Both the position numbers and the translations under genes were made by a program. 64,000 nucleotides of DNA from assembly GCF_900129965.1 (NCBI RefSeq), contig NZ_FQXM01000006.1, positions 124,001-188,000 of the forward strand. The letters are read 5' to 3'. This stretch comes from Clostridium grantii DSM 8605 (GTDB taxonomy: Bacteria; Bacillota; Clostridia; Clostridiales; Clostridiaceae). Below, in pieces: positions 34,576-43,830 of the stretch. The notes below the pieces were generated by a model, which did no database searches, was not told the DNA's origin, and was given only the letters and a program-made list of their open reading frames with translations. The number at the start of each line of letters is the position of its first letter. Position 1 is the first letter of the stretch.

Positions 34576-35844
34576 TTGCAAAAAATAAAAACAGATTCAA
34601 CGGAAATTGAAATAGGTAGAATAGAAAATTTAATAATCCTTTCTATTTTGCCTATAATATTTTTGATTTCCGCATTCTTGCTGGATACTCCAGCTAATAT
34701 TCTTAAGGGGCTATATTCAATAATTATATCATCAGATGTTTTATTGGTAGATTATTTAGAAGTAGGAGGCATAGGCGCTACTTTTGTAAATGCAGCACTA
34801 TTAGCATTGATAAATATTTTTATAATATATAAGTTAAAACTAAAACTAAATGGAGCTCTTATTGCAGCTATATTTACTATAACAGGGTTTTCATTTTTCG
34901 GTAAAAATATATTTAATGTTTGGCCTATTTATATAGGTGGATATTTATATGCAAAATACCAAAAAATTGAGTTTAAAAGTGTTTTAGTTGTAATTATGTT
35001 TTCTACTTCCCTTGCACCAATAATAAATGAAATAGCTTTTGGATTAAATACAAATATTTTATTTTCATTGCCTATAGCCATACTTTTCGGAATCTTCATT
35101 GGCTTTGTTATAACTCCTTTATCATCTCATATGTTAAGAACTCATGATGGCTATAATTTATATAATATTGGCTTAACTGCTGGGATTTTAGGTATGTTAA
35201 TAACCTCCTTATTAAGAAGTTTTGGCTTTGTTATAGAACCACAACAAGTTCTTTCAACTAAATATGATTTGTTCTTAAAAATATTCTTTTTTATATTATT
35301 TCTTCTTTTAATAATATTAGGCTATTTTATTAATAATAAGAGTTTTAAAGGGTATAAGAAAATTTTAAAATTTTCTGGAAGATTGGTTACTGATTTTACT
35401 CAACTTAAAGGATATGGTATCACATACATAAATATGGGCATTATGGGTATAGTATCATTGGCTTATGCTATATCTTTAGGCGGCGTATTAAATGGTCCTA
35501 TTGTTGGAGCATTATTAACTGTTGTTGGATTTGGTGCTTTTGGAAAACACCTTAGAAATGCCTTGCCTATTATGCTTGGTGTTGCTTTAGGTGCTTTTAT
35601 TAAAATATGGGATATAGATTCTACTGCAGTAATACTTGCAGGATTGTTTGGTACAACGCTAGCTCCTATAGCCGGAGAGTTCGGTCCAATTATAGGACTT
35701 ATAGCTGGTTTTTTACATTTATCAGTTGTTATGAATGTAGGTGTTGTTCATGGAGGTATAAATCTATATAATAATGGTTTTGCCGGAGGATTTGTTGCAG
35801 CAATATTAGTTCCTATTATAGATGCTTTTAAGAAAGGAGATTAA
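34576..35844 (+). CDS. DUF1576-type integral membrane protein
   Basis: A 422-residue protein with about ten to twelve hydrophobic segments. Two halves show related blocks (GGIGATFVNAALLALINI and LNGPIVGALLTVVGFGAFGKHLRNALPIMLG; SLAPIINEIAFG and TLAPIAGEFGPIIGL), suggesting an internal duplication, as in membrane carriers. It matches what I recall as the DUF1576 family of uncharacterised clostridial proteins. The start is TTG 34576, set by GGAGGG eight bases upstream. A small gene follows immediately, its AAGGAG inside the last codons here, so the two are coupled. Function unknown; the repeated halves suggest transport. Confidence 0.75.
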   Translation: MQKIKTDSTEIEIGRIENLIILSILPIIFLISAFLLDTPANILKGLYSIIISSDVLLVDYLEVGGIGATFVNAALLALINIFIIYKLKLKLNGALIAAIFTITGFSFFGKNIFNVWPIYIGGYLYAKYQKIEFKSVLVVIMFSTSLAPIINEIAFGLNTNILFSLPIAILFGIFIGFVITPLSSHMLRTHDGYNLYNIGLTAGILGMLITSLLRSFGFVIEPQQVLSTKYDLFLKIFFFILFLLLIILGYFINNKSFKGYKKILKFSGRLVTDFTQLKGYGITYINMGIMGIVSLAYAISLGGVLNGPIVGALLTVVGFGAFGKHLRNALPIMLGVALGAFIKIWDIDSTAVILAGLFGTTLAPIAGEFGPIIGLIAGFLHLSVVMNVGVVHGGINLYNNGFAGGFVAAILVPIIDAFKKGD

Positions 35845-35849
35845 ATTTA

Positions 35850-36193
35850 TGAGACACGAAGTACAAAAAATTTCTAAAATAGTAGATGAAATTATAAACT
35901 TTTGCTTTTTAAATTCATCAAAAAAAGTAAATATATCTATCGAAAATACAGATGATGCTTTTATTATAATTACTGAATCAGACCAAATAAACCATAGTAC
36001 TAAAAAAATCGATCAAATTAAAGAACTTCTCAATGTTCAAAGACAAACTGAAATGGAAGAATACTATTGGCAGTTAGCCGGAGAAGATATCAAAGGAGGG
36101 GAATTAAATTTAGTTGGCATGATGGTAGATGAAGTAGATATTGAATTTAAACCTCCTTCACTTAAAATAAAATTAGTAAGATACAAAAAATAA
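35850..36193 (+). CDS. small soluble partner of the DUF1576-type protein
   Basis: About 114 residues, hydrophilic, no membrane segment. It opens MRHEVQKISKIVDEIINFCFL and has a beta-rich middle (KVNISIENTDDAFIIITESD), then QRQTEMEEYYWQLAGED and GMMVDEVDIEFKPPSLKIKLVRYKK. I do not recognise a family. The start is ATG 35850 with AAGGAG nine bases before it, overlapping the stop region of the membrane protein gene. Tight coupling and a shared terminator suggest that it works with the membrane protein, perhaps as a cytoplasmic regulatory subunit. Confidence 0.7.
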
Positions 36194-36198
36194 ATATC

Positions 36199-36264
36199 TC
36201 AGGGGGCTAAATCTCATTAATTACTTATAGTGACTTTTGGGATATAGATTCCCCCTGATTTTTT
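36199..36264 (+). terminator. terminator after the DUF1576 pair
   Basis: TCAGGGGG (36199-36206) pairs with CCCCCTGA (36251-36258), extended by AAATCT/AGATT, and is followed by TTTTTT. The loop is long, about 40 bases. Confidence 0.7.
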
Positions 36265-36326
36265 ACTTAACTACATATCTTTTCTAATTATCTCCGTTGA
36301 GTCATTGCCAGTTATTATGAAACCTA

Positions 36327-37337
36327 TTAAAAATTTACTATTTTATAGAAAGCCGGCTTTTCTTGGTGATTTTCATCAAATACAAGAGGCCAATCTTGCC
36401 TATTTTTTACTGGAAAATTACTTTTCCAAGTTTTTTCATCACTAATTCCCCAGAATAAAACTCCTGTGATAAACTGTTGATATTCTCTAAATATAGAAAA
36501 TACTTTTTCGTATACTTCTGCTTGTTTTTCAATCATTTCTTTTGTAGGTTTTATACTGTCCCTTCTTTGGTCTTCAAATGAAAACATAGATATATCCATT
36601 TCAGTTATTTGAATTTGAAGTCCTAATGATGAATATTTTTCTAAAGCATTTCGTAGATTATCAAATAAATTTACATCATTAATATCCCAGTGAGCTTGAA
36701 TACCTACTCCATCAATAGGGGTTCCTTCATCTATAAGCTTTTTTAATAGTTTATAAGTTTTTTCTAACTTTTTAGGTTGCTCATTATTATAATCATTATA
36801 AAATAATACTGCTTCGCTATCCGCTTCTTTTGCATATTGAAAAGCTATTTTTATATAATCTTCCCCAATTATATCTAACCACTGAGTATCTCTTAATGAT
36901 TTATCTTCAAAATCTTCAATAGCTTCATTTACCACATCCCAGACATAAACTTTTCCTTTATAATGGTTCATTATTTCATTAATATGATTTTTCATTCTTT
37001 TAAGCAATAATTCTCTTGAGGCTTTTTCTCCCTTAACATCTTTAAATACCCACTCTGGTGTTTGATTGTGCCATACCAAGGTATGACCTCTCATTTTCAT
37101 ATTATTATCTACGGCAAAATTCACTATTTTGTCACTTTGCTCAAAATTAAATTGATTTTCTAAAGGTTGTATATTTTCAAACTTCATATGATTTTCTGCA
37201 ACTAAAACATTAAAATGTTTTAGTAAAATTTCCTTGTGCTCTCCATTAATATCATCTGGTCTTACCGCTGCCCCTATAGGAAAATGTTTTTGATATGCGT
37301 TACATAAAGAAATTTCCTTTTCATTTTTAATACTCAT
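36327..37337 (-). CDS. GH10 endo-1,4-beta-xylanase, cytoplasmic form
   Basis: A 336-residue glycoside hydrolase family 10 enzyme, which cleaves beta-1,4-xylan or xylo-oligosaccharides with retention. NMKMRGHTLVWHNQTPEWVF is the +1/-1 region, VYVWDVVNEAIEDF holds the acid/base Glu, and LQIQITEMDISMF holds the nucleophile Glu near residue 235. ITGVLFWGISDEKTW closes the barrel. There is no signal peptide and no binding module, so it probably acts on imported xylo-oligosaccharides in the cytoplasm. Its ATG shares a base with the stop of the upstream MATE relic (TAATG), which indicates former translational coupling. GGAG lies before the start. Confidence 0.92.
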   Translation of the reverse strand: MSIKNEKEISLCNAYQKHFPIGAAVRPDDINGEHKEILLKHFNVLVAENHMKFENIQPLENQFNFEQSDKIVNFAVDNNMKMRGHTLVWHNQTPEWVFKDVKGEKASRELLLKRMKNHINEIMNHYKGKVYVWDVVNEAIEDFEDKSLRDTQWLDIIGEDYIKIAFQYAKEADSEAVLFYNDYNNEQPKKLEKTYKLLKKLIDEGTPIDGVGIQAHWDINDVNLFDNLRNALEKYSSLGLQIQITEMDISMFSFEDQRRDSIKPTKEMIEKQAEVYEKVFSIFREYQQFITGVLFWGISDEKTWKSNFPVKNRQDWPLVFDENHQEKPAFYKIVNF

Positions 37338-38200
37338 TATTCCACCACTCCTTCTAGTTTAATCAAATTATTAATCCATTTTTTTGATTTGAATCTTTTT
37401 GCACATGAGATAAATTTATATATTTCTTGAACTGTTATTAATGTAAAAACAACAGTTATAGGCATTTTAAAAATCATACCTATGTATGGGTTTAAAGCTA
37501 TTATTATTATAGAAATAACTGCACTTACTATAAAACTTAACTTTAAAATTTTTCTACCATAGGAATAGGCCAATTCCTGTTCTCCAGCACCTATAGCATT
37601 CCCCACCATAATAACAGAAGTGCTTGCCATACCAGAGATGGCAAAAAGGATAGATTTTGTATTGTTTTAGAAATATTCATTGCAGCCACCACATACTTAT
37701 CTTTGTATAAAATCGTTATCATAATTAAGCATTCTAAAATTCTAGCTATAACCGTTGCCAGCGCTGCTCCTGAAATCCCCAATGCAGGAAATCCCATTTT
37801 CCCTCCAATAAGCAAATAATTCAAAAAAGTATTTATAAATCTTGCTAAAGTATTTATTATCATAGGTAGTTTGATTTGCGCTGTACTTCTTAAAATACTG
37901 GCATAAGAAAAGGTAATTGCCGTAAACACCTAACTAAAAGAACTTACTCTGAAATAGTCTTTACCTAAAACAATTATTTCATCATCTTTGGTGAAAAAAC
38001 CCATAATCTGTTCTGGTATAAAAAAAAAACTATCAGAAAAAATAAAATTGAAAATCCAATAGAACTTATTAAAGTTATACCTAAAACAGCTTTTACATTT
38101 TTCTCATCTTTATTTCCCCAAAACTATGCGGAAAAAACTGATCCTCCACTAGAAAAAGCAAAAATAATTATACAATGAATTATGTTTTATTAGATTTTTG
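37337..38200 (-). pseudogene. decayed MATE-family efflux transporter
   Basis: The minus strand carries pieces of a multidrug/oligosaccharide MATE transporter in different frames. About 38150-38050 reads SSGGSVFSA-stop-FWGNKDEKNVKAVLGITLISSIGF. Next is VFTAITFSYASILRSTAQIKLPMIINTLARFINTFLNYLLIGG (37929-37591), then MASTSVIMVGNAIGAGEQELAYSYGRKILKLSF (37630-37337). Stops and frameshifts separate them, and the final third is shortened. A working protein would need about 450 residues, so it is not functional. Its last codons remain coupled to the xylanase gene, which suggests that the transporter was once expressed with it and might have moved xylan-derived sugars or drugs. Confidence 0.75.
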
Positions 38201-38531
38201 TCGGTTACTCTTTTAACATACCTAAATAAATTTAGTACAACAACCCAAGAAATTTAGTTAAAAACATAGAAAATTAAATTCTATATTTTTTAAAATCATT
38301 AAACAGATTGAAATAAATCCATATATACTCCCTACAATAATTAATACTTTTCTTATAAAATCTTACTAATAAACGAATATTCATTCATTTATTAGTAAGA
38401 TTAAATCAATAGATTTAATCAATTTAAAACTAATTTTTATATAGGTATTTAAGCCTTAAAATAATCTCTTTCACCTCATATTGCAAGAGAATAACAAAAT
38501 AGCGTCTAATTAAATTTTGTTTTACTTACTC
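38201..38531. other. 330-base gap with two adjacent inverted repeats
   Basis: No gene is seen. The gap contains AATCTTACTAATAAA (38359-38373) pairing with TTTATTAGTAAGATT (38388-38402), around a centre containing GAATATTC. A second repeat, GATTAAATC-AATA-GATTTAATC (38399-38420), overlaps its end. The first could be the terminator of the RlmA-type gene, followed by TTTTAT on the minus strand, or an operator of the lost MATE gene. Confidence 0.5.
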
Positions 38532-39392
38532 TTAATATTTCTCATATACAGATATGTTAAAATCAAGCTCTGTTGAAAGTTTAGAAGTTTCATCCGCTTT
38601 TTCTTTCATGGTATTATCAAAAGTCCAATAATAAGGAGTCATTGAAATAAGGTTCTTTACATCTTCCTTTCCTTCTACTTGAATACTATACTTAACCTCT
38701 TTATGCTGAACTAATTTAAATCCCTGGAAGCTAATTTCTTTTTCTTCATGCTTTCTAGCTTTTACATATAATATTTCTTTTAGCCCATATAAATGTTGAA
38801 TCCCAGGGGTTACCACTACTAACTTACCATTATCCTTCAGTACCCTTTTTAGTTCTGACTCGTCAGAAGGTGCAAAATTTCTAATAATAATATCTATTGT
38901 ATTTGACATAATTGGTAAATTAAAATTACTTCCTACTATAAAGTTTATTTTTTTATCCCTTTTAGCCGCATATGTAATTGCAGTCTTTGAAATATCTACA
39001 CCAAAAAAATCAACTTCCTTGTTTTGAATGTAATTATTTTCTTTGCTATATATGTATTCCTTTATATTAGATAAAAAATATCCTTCTCCACACCCAGCAT
39101 CAAGTATATTTATCTTATCTCCATTTATATTTGATATTATCACTTCATTCAACGCTTCAGAAAAAATGTGGTAATACCCTTTATTTAAAAAGTCCCTACG
39201 TGCTTCCATCATTTCTTTGCTGTCTCCTGGATCTTTTGTTCTTTTTTGATTAGCTAATAAAAGATTAATCTGTCCTTTATTAGCTATATCATAACTATGA
39301 TTATTTAAACATATATACTGTTTTTCATGTTTTTTTAAACTTAAATTGCATACTGGACATTTTAATATAGAGTCCAAATTTTCAATTATCAC
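38532..39392 (-). CDS. RlmA-type 23S rRNA (guanine-N1) methyltransferase
   Basis: A 286-residue SAM-dependent methyltransferase of the RlmA I/II (TlrB) family, which methylates N1 of G745/G748 in 23S rRNA. The N-terminal zinc finger is visible as CPVCNLSLKKHEKQYICLNNHSYDIANKGQ. The family block RTKDPGDSKEMMEARRDFLNKGYY follows, then SAM motif I NILDAGCGEGYFLSNI near residue 97 and IIRNFAPSDESELKRVLKDNG. The start is GTG 39392, with AAGGAAGTGA before it. The type at position 745 or 748 decides tylosin-type resistance and cannot be read from sequence alone. Confidence 0.88.
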   Translation of the reverse strand: MIIENLDSILKCPVCNLSLKKHEKQYICLNNHSYDIANKGQINLLLANQKRTKDPGDSKEMMEARRDFLNKGYYHIFSEALNEVIISNINGDKINILDAGCGEGYFLSNIKEYIYSKENNYIQNKEVDFFGVDISKTAITYAAKRDKKINFIVGSNFNLPIMSNTIDIIIRNFAPSDESELKRVLKDNGKLVVVTPGIQHLYGLKEILYVKARKHEEKEISFQGFKLVQHKEVKYSIQVEGKEDVKNLISMTPYYWTFDNTMKEKADETSKLSTELDFNISVYEKY

Positions 39393-39548
39393 AAAATCAC
39401 TTCCTTATTTTCTTATCCACATAAATATATCACAAAATCAGTTCCTTTGTAAGTAAAACAGGTTTGTAATTAAAAGCATATTTAATCTATAGGAAAAACA
39501 TATAAGGCGTATAATAAAACATATACATTATAGGAGCAAAATCAATAT

Positions 39549-41792
39549 TTAAGCGTATGCTCTTATTTCATAAACAGTTACACGTGGTGAACCGTTAGTT
39601 TTATTAAATACTACTTTTATTTCATCTGTTTTTATTGTTGAAAAGTCTATAATATTCTTTCTTTGATAATTCTCTTTAATTGATTTAATTTCAACATATT
39701 CTCCATTTAATTTTGCAAAAATCGTATAATCTTTTATAATCTCTGGAAAAACATTAAAGTCTAAATATATTTCTAAATTATGATAGATATAGTTTAAATT
39801 AGAATCAAAGACTAATACTACCTGACTAACTTCTTTTTCTTCATTAAACTTTAAACTTACCCACTCTTCATCATTACTTTTTTCTGAAAGCCACAAATTT
39901 GGTAATTTATGATTTCTAGAGTATCCATTATTGATATTAGAAGCACTATAAATATTTTCTTCTAAACCTTTAAAACATGGCAATTCTTTTCTTACTTCCC
40001 ACATTTCTTTCATAAGTTCTAATGTATCAATATCTATATAAGTAGATTTTTTAGAAAAATAATGTTTTGTAAGATAAAAAACACCATTAACTCTATCATT
40101 ATTCATACCCATTGATACTAAATCATTTTTATGAATCTGTATAAATATTTTACCTGTGCTAATTTCACAACCTAAATCTAGGTCTATCCACTGATATTCT
40201 TCACTGGCTTTAAGATTAATACTTTTTTTCATTAATTTCTGCTGTGGTTTATAGTTTTGATCTTTTATTGCTGTGTACATGATGTATTCAATTTCTGTAT
40301 CTACTTTTGCTTTAAGAAATAAAGATATTTTTCCAATGTATTTTTCTACTGGTAAAATTAATGCCACTTCTTCATTCAATACTTTTTCATATTCCATATT
40401 ATCAAAGTTTAATTTTTCATTTGAAGAAGCTGTTATAGTTGCTTTTCTAGCTAAATCTTTTTCATCTTCATTAACTGTTCCTATAATATATTGGTCATTT
40501 TTAATTAATTCTTGTTTAAATTCATCTAAATAATTTTCATATATTCCTCTTGGGTTAACAGAATATTTCTTACATAAATATGCTGCAATAGCAACTGATT
40601 GTCCAAGTACTGCTAACGTTCCCATTACACGTGTAGAGCCAAAAGCCACGTGAGTTGTTGACATACAACGGCTTGCAACAAATAAATTATCTACATCTTT
40701 TGAATAACAACTTCTATAAGGTATTGGATAAACACCATTTAAAACATAATGACGATTGATTAAATCAGTAGAAAAGAAACCTTTAAGAGCATGCAAATCA
40801 AAAGACCATCCCCCGTGACCAATAGTGTCTTCAAAATCATTTTGTGCTACAATATCCCCTTCTGTTAAAATGTAATCTCCCATAAGTCTTCTTGATTCTC
40901 TTTTACCAGTCACTGGACTTACATATTCAAAATCAAAATTGTCTGAGTCGTATTGTTCTCCTTTTTTAATATGATCCCATATGCCATAAACCAATTCCCT
41001 TTGTTCTTGCATAATTTCTTCTGCATCACTAATTTGATTTCTACCATATCCAATCTCATAAAACCATTGCATTCTATAACCTTCGTAACGAGAATTTCCT
41101 GGTATTCTATCTGGGATTATTCTATTTTTTAAAGTTTCTTCCACAGACAAGCTTTTTGCAAAATCAGGCAAAACAAAAGGTGCTTTTCTTCCTGTATCTT
41201 TTGAATAAAAAGATAGTGTACTAAGCAAAACATGGTCATCCGCTTTTTCTGGCGCAATGCGTTCGCCAAACTCTGAGCTAGCTTCTCTTCCCATTCTATA
41301 CTCAGCCGCTGCTAAATATCCAATGGTTCCATCACCAGTATCATCTAAGAAATATGGACTTTTAAATTCAAGACGTTTTTCTGTACCTATTTGTGAGCCT
41401 GAAACACTTTCAATTGTTCCATCCTCTTTTGTTATTACCTCATCCACATTTGTGTTTAAATACAGGGAAATATTTTTTTCTCTAAGCACATAATCAAGTA
41501 ATACCGTATGCCATAAATATGGATTTCCCTGGGGATTTCTATATAAATTCTCAAGTCTAAGTTCTTCCATAATTCCAGATTCTCTTGCATAAAAGTTAAA
41601 CTCACTTGACCCATCTCCACCTGATATAGTTATACGAACTTCTGGACTGGCATTTCCCCCAAGATAACCTCTATTATTAATAAGTGCTACGGATAATCCC
41701 AGTCTTGCGGCTTGTATAGCAGCACAAATACCTGGCATTCCGCCTCCAATAATTGTAAAATCTTTTTCTACTAATTCCGTTTTAAAACGCAT
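39549..41792 (-). CDS. FAD-dependent oxidoreductase with C-terminal discoidin-like domain
   Basis: About 747 residues. The FAD fold opens KDFTIIGGGMPGICAAIQAARLGLSVALINNRGYLGGNAS, characteristic of the FAD oxidored (PF12831-like) group linked to sugar metabolism. YFLDDTGDGTIGYLAAAEYRMGREA and NLFVASRCMSTTHVAFGSTRVMGTLAVLGQSVAIAAYL are further cofactor blocks. The C-terminal 280 residues are beta-rich and resemble discoidin/carbohydrate-binding folds (SKIWLSEKSNDEEWVSLKF-like segment). No signal peptide, so probably cytoplasmic. AGAGG suggests ATG 41792 rather than the frame's ATG 41816. It is divergent from an AraC regulator, likely its activator. Substrate unknown, possibly a sugar or sugar acid. 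Confidence 0.8.
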   Translation of the reverse strand: MRFKTELVEKDFTIIGGGMPGICAAIQAARLGLSVALINNRGYLGGNASPEVRITISGGDGSSEFNFYARESGIMEELRLENLYRNPQGNPYLWHTVLLDYVLREKNISLYLNTNVDEVITKEDGTIESVSGSQIGTEKRLEFKSPYFLDDTGDGTIGYLAAAEYRMGREASSEFGERIAPEKADDHVLLSTLSFYSKDTGRKAPFVLPDFAKSLSVEETLKNRIIPDRIPGNSRYEGYRMQWFYEIGYGRNQISDAEEIMQEQRELVYGIWDHIKKGEQYDSDNFDFEYVSPVTGKRESRRLMGDYILTEGDIVAQNDFEDTIGHGGWSFDLHALKGFFSTDLINRHYVLNGVYPIPYRSCYSKDVDNLFVASRCMSTTHVAFGSTRVMGTLAVLGQSVAIAAYLCKKYSVNPRGIYENYLDEFKQELIKNDQYIIGTVNEDEKDLARKATITASSNEKLNFDNMEYEKVLNEEVALILPVEKYIGKISLFLKAKVDTEIEYIMYTAIKDQNYKPQQKLMKKSINLKASEEYQWIDLDLGCEISTGKIFIQIHKNDLVSMGMNNDRVNGVFYLTKHYFSKKSTYIDIDTLELMKEMWEVRKELPCFKGLEENIYSASNINNGYSRNHKLPNLWLSEKSNDEEWVSLKFNEEKEVSQVVLVFDSNLNYIYHNLEIYLDFNVFPEIIKDYTIFAKLNGEYVEIKSIKENYQRKNIIDFSTIKTDEIKVVFNKTNGSPRVTVYEIRAYA

Positions 41793-41963
41793 ATAATCAT
41801 CCTCTCTATTTTTCAATTCATATCCTTCTTATTCTATGGTAACTGATGTATTGAACACTTTAAATACCATATAATGAATTTTTCATATCCTTTTTCGCTT
41901 TATTGTGATATGCTTTTTTTATAATTATTTTGTATTTATTATTTGATGAAAGGATATAAAAAA

Positions 41964-42767
41964 ATGGAAAATAGAGTTGATATTTATCCAAAGGAATTGC
42001 CCATTGTTGCTACTGTGGGTATGGTGAATGTGACCACTCCATGGCGTCACTTAGATAGAATATTAGAAATTAACACTATGTTATTTGTGTTAAATGGCAC
42101 AGTTCATGTATCTGAAAATGGAGTTGATTATGAAGTGAACAAAAACCAAGTTTTCTTTTTAAAAAATAGACTTCATCATTACGGAAAAACCTTAACCCAG
42201 CCAGGGGCAAAATGGTTTTGGATTTCTTTTATACCTTCTACCACCCCCATTTGCGCTGATACCATGTATCTACCTAAACTTTTAACTATCAGCTCGCCAG
42301 ATAAGATGCATGATATCATTGCTCCTATGAAAAAATTATATAATTCAAGTGAACCCTTTAAAGCTCAAAGACTTAGCGGTTCTTTGTACCAAATATTTTT
42401 TCAACTCTTAAGCCAACCTTCAAAATATGAAGTTAATAACGCTGCCGCTATCATAACTCCAAAAGTTATTAAAATGCTAAAATCCCAAATAAAGGATAAA
42501 TTTTCTGCAAAACTCATTGAAGATAAGCTTAATATGAGCTATAGCTACCTTGGGAGACTGTTCAAATCAGAAACAGGTACAACCATCAATAGATATCATA
42601 TGGAACTTAAAGTAAGAGAGGTTATAAATTTAATGCAAACCACAAATCTAACTCTCTCTGAAATAAGTGATAAACTTAATTACCCTAACCCATATTACTT
42701 AAGTAGGATTTTCAAGAAAGTTGTGGGCATGTCCCCACGTGATTATCAGCATCAACTTTATCATTAA
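41964..42767 (+). CDS. AraC-family regulator with cupin sensor domain
   Basis: About 267 residues. The N-terminal 130 residues form a cupin-like sugar-sensing domain (INTMLFVLNGTVHVSENGVDYEVNKNQVFFLKNRLHHYG). The last 100 residues form the AraC DNA-binding part (KLNMSYSYLGRLFKSETGTTINRYHMELKVREVINLM; YPNPYYLSRIFKKVVGMSPRDYQ). The frame begins at TTG 41943, but AAAGG about ten bases before ATG 41964 supports the later start (MENRVDIYPKE). It is divergent from the FAD oxidoreductase gene across about 170 bases and probably controls it in response to a carbohydrate. Confidence 0.88.
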   Translation: MENRVDIYPKELPIVATVGMVNVTTPWRHLDRILEINTMLFVLNGTVHVSENGVDYEVNKNQVFFLKNRLHHYGKTLTQPGAKWFWISFIPSTTPICADTMYLPKLLTISSPDKMHDIIAPMKKLYNSSEPFKAQRLSGSLYQIFFQLLSQPSKYEVNNAAAIITPKVIKMLKSQIKDKFSAKLIEDKLNMSYSYLGRLFKSETGTTINRYHMELKVREVINLMQTTNLTLSEISDKLNYPNPYYLSRIFKKVVGMSPRDYQHQLYH

Positions 42768-42802
42768 TTTTTTGAAATGCCAAAAAACCGAAAAACTTTT
42801 TA

Positions 42803-42855
42803 AAGGTGGATTATTCACACAATACAGTAAATAATCCACCTTCAACATTTCTAGA
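42803..42855. terminator. bidirectional terminator between AraC gene and cold-shock gene
   Basis: AAGGTGGATTATT (42803-42815) pairs perfectly with AATAATCCACCTT (42830-42842). T-rich runs on both sides and convergent genes suggest use in both directions. Confidence 0.75.
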
Positions 42856-42885
42856 AACAAACTTTTTATTATTAGTATAATTTAT

Positions 42886-43083
42886 TTAAATTGTCCTAAT
42901 ACTCTCAGCTTGTGGTCCTTTTGGTCCGCTAACTACATTAAAGGTTACTTTTTCGCCTTCTTCTAAAGTTTTATAACCTTCTTTATCTATTTGTGAGAAG
43001 TGAGCAAAAACATCGTCTCCTTCATCTGTAGTTATGAAACCAAATCCTTTTTCTCCATTAAACCATTTTACTGTTCCATTCAT
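42886..43083 (-). CDS. cold-shock protein (CspA family)
   Basis: A 65-residue single-domain RNA chaperone. It opens MNGTVKWFNGEKGFGFITTDEGDDVFAHFSQI, with the two RNA-binding motifs KGFGFI and DVFAHF, and ends GPKGPQAESIRTI. Full family length. GGAGGTAAAAGTA precedes the ATG. The 200-base region upstream has no gene except the nitroreductase terminator and may form part of a cold-shock leader. It melts RNA structure during cold or growth transitions. Confidence 0.95.
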   Translation of the reverse strand: MNGTVKWFNGEKGFGFITTDEGDDVFAHFSQIDKEGYKTLEEGEKVTFNVVSGPKGPQAESIRTI

Positions 43084-43206
43084 TACTTTTACCTCCGAGA
43101 TTTTTATTTGCTTTTAATGCTTTCCGAAAAATTCGACAGCTTATATCACAAATATATTATTTACAATAAAGTCAAATTATATAACAGTAAATCAAAACTT
43201 ACTTAC

Positions 43207-43241
43207 AAAAAAAACTGTAAACAAAATAATTTGTCTACAGT
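43207..43241 (-). terminator. terminator of the nitroreductase gene
   Basis: On the minus strand ACTGTAGACAAA pairs with TTTGTTTACAGT around TTAT, followed by seven or more T. Confidence 0.85.
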
Positions 43242-43287
43242 TTTATATTAACACTCTTTATTCAGCGTAGATTTAATTCTTTTTCGC

Positions 43288-43830
43288 TTATACAAACCGC
43301 ATTATATCTTCAGTCTCCATTCTTGGAGTTGCTGCAGGTTTTTCATCTGGATAACCGTAGACAATAAGTGCTGCTACCGTTTCTTCTTCTGGTAAACCTA
43401 CAACTTTAGAAATTGACTCATCATTAATAACTCCCATAACTGTTGTCCCAATACCTTTAGCATGTGCTGCTAAACAAAATGTTTGACATGCAAGACCAGC
43501 ATCAAAGATTTCCCAAGTATTAGCTTTTGAAGTAGCATATTCATCTTTGTCTAGTTTACCACTTTTACCTTTAACAAAACTTAATACTGCTACACCTTTT
43601 GTTTCTTTTAATGTGTTTACATTATAAACAAATTCATTAACACCTTCTGTTCCAAGACGTTTGATAGTTGCTTCATCATCTACCAATGTATATCTTGCTA
43701 CTTGAAAATTTCCCCATGATGGTGACCATTTGCTGATTGAAACTATTTCTTTCATAATTTCTCTATCAACTTTTTCATTTTTAAATTTACGAACACTTCT
43801 TCTTTCTTTTATCATTGTAACTGCATCCAT
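43288..43830 (-). CDS. nitroreductase-family flavoprotein
   Basis: A 180-residue FMN-dependent oxidoreductase. The conserved start MDAVTMIKERRSVRKFKNEKVDREIM binds FMN phosphate. SKWSPSWGNFQVARYTLVDD carries the usual P-S-x-x-N-x-Q region (here WSPSWGNFQ), and GLACQTFCLAAHAKGIGTTVMG is the dimer helix. PEEETVAALIVYGYPDEKP is typical near the end. It reduces nitro or quinone compounds with NAD(P)H. The natural substrate is unknown. It has its own terminator and stands alone. Confidence 0.88.
   Translation of the reverse strand: MDAVTMIKERRSVRKFKNEKVDREIMKEIVSISKWSPSWGNFQVARYTLVDDEATIKRLGTEGVNEFVYNVNTLKETKGVAVLSFVKGKSGKLDKDEYATSKANTWEIFDAGLACQTFCLAAHAKGIGTTVMGVINDESISKVVGLPEEETVAALIVYGYPDEKPAATPRMETEDIMRFV

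Noticed and set aside
42886..43287. Additional plus-strand frame opposite the cold-shock gene (43000-43251)
   Set aside because: It is antisense to csp and runs through the nitroreductase terminator, with no ribosome binding site.
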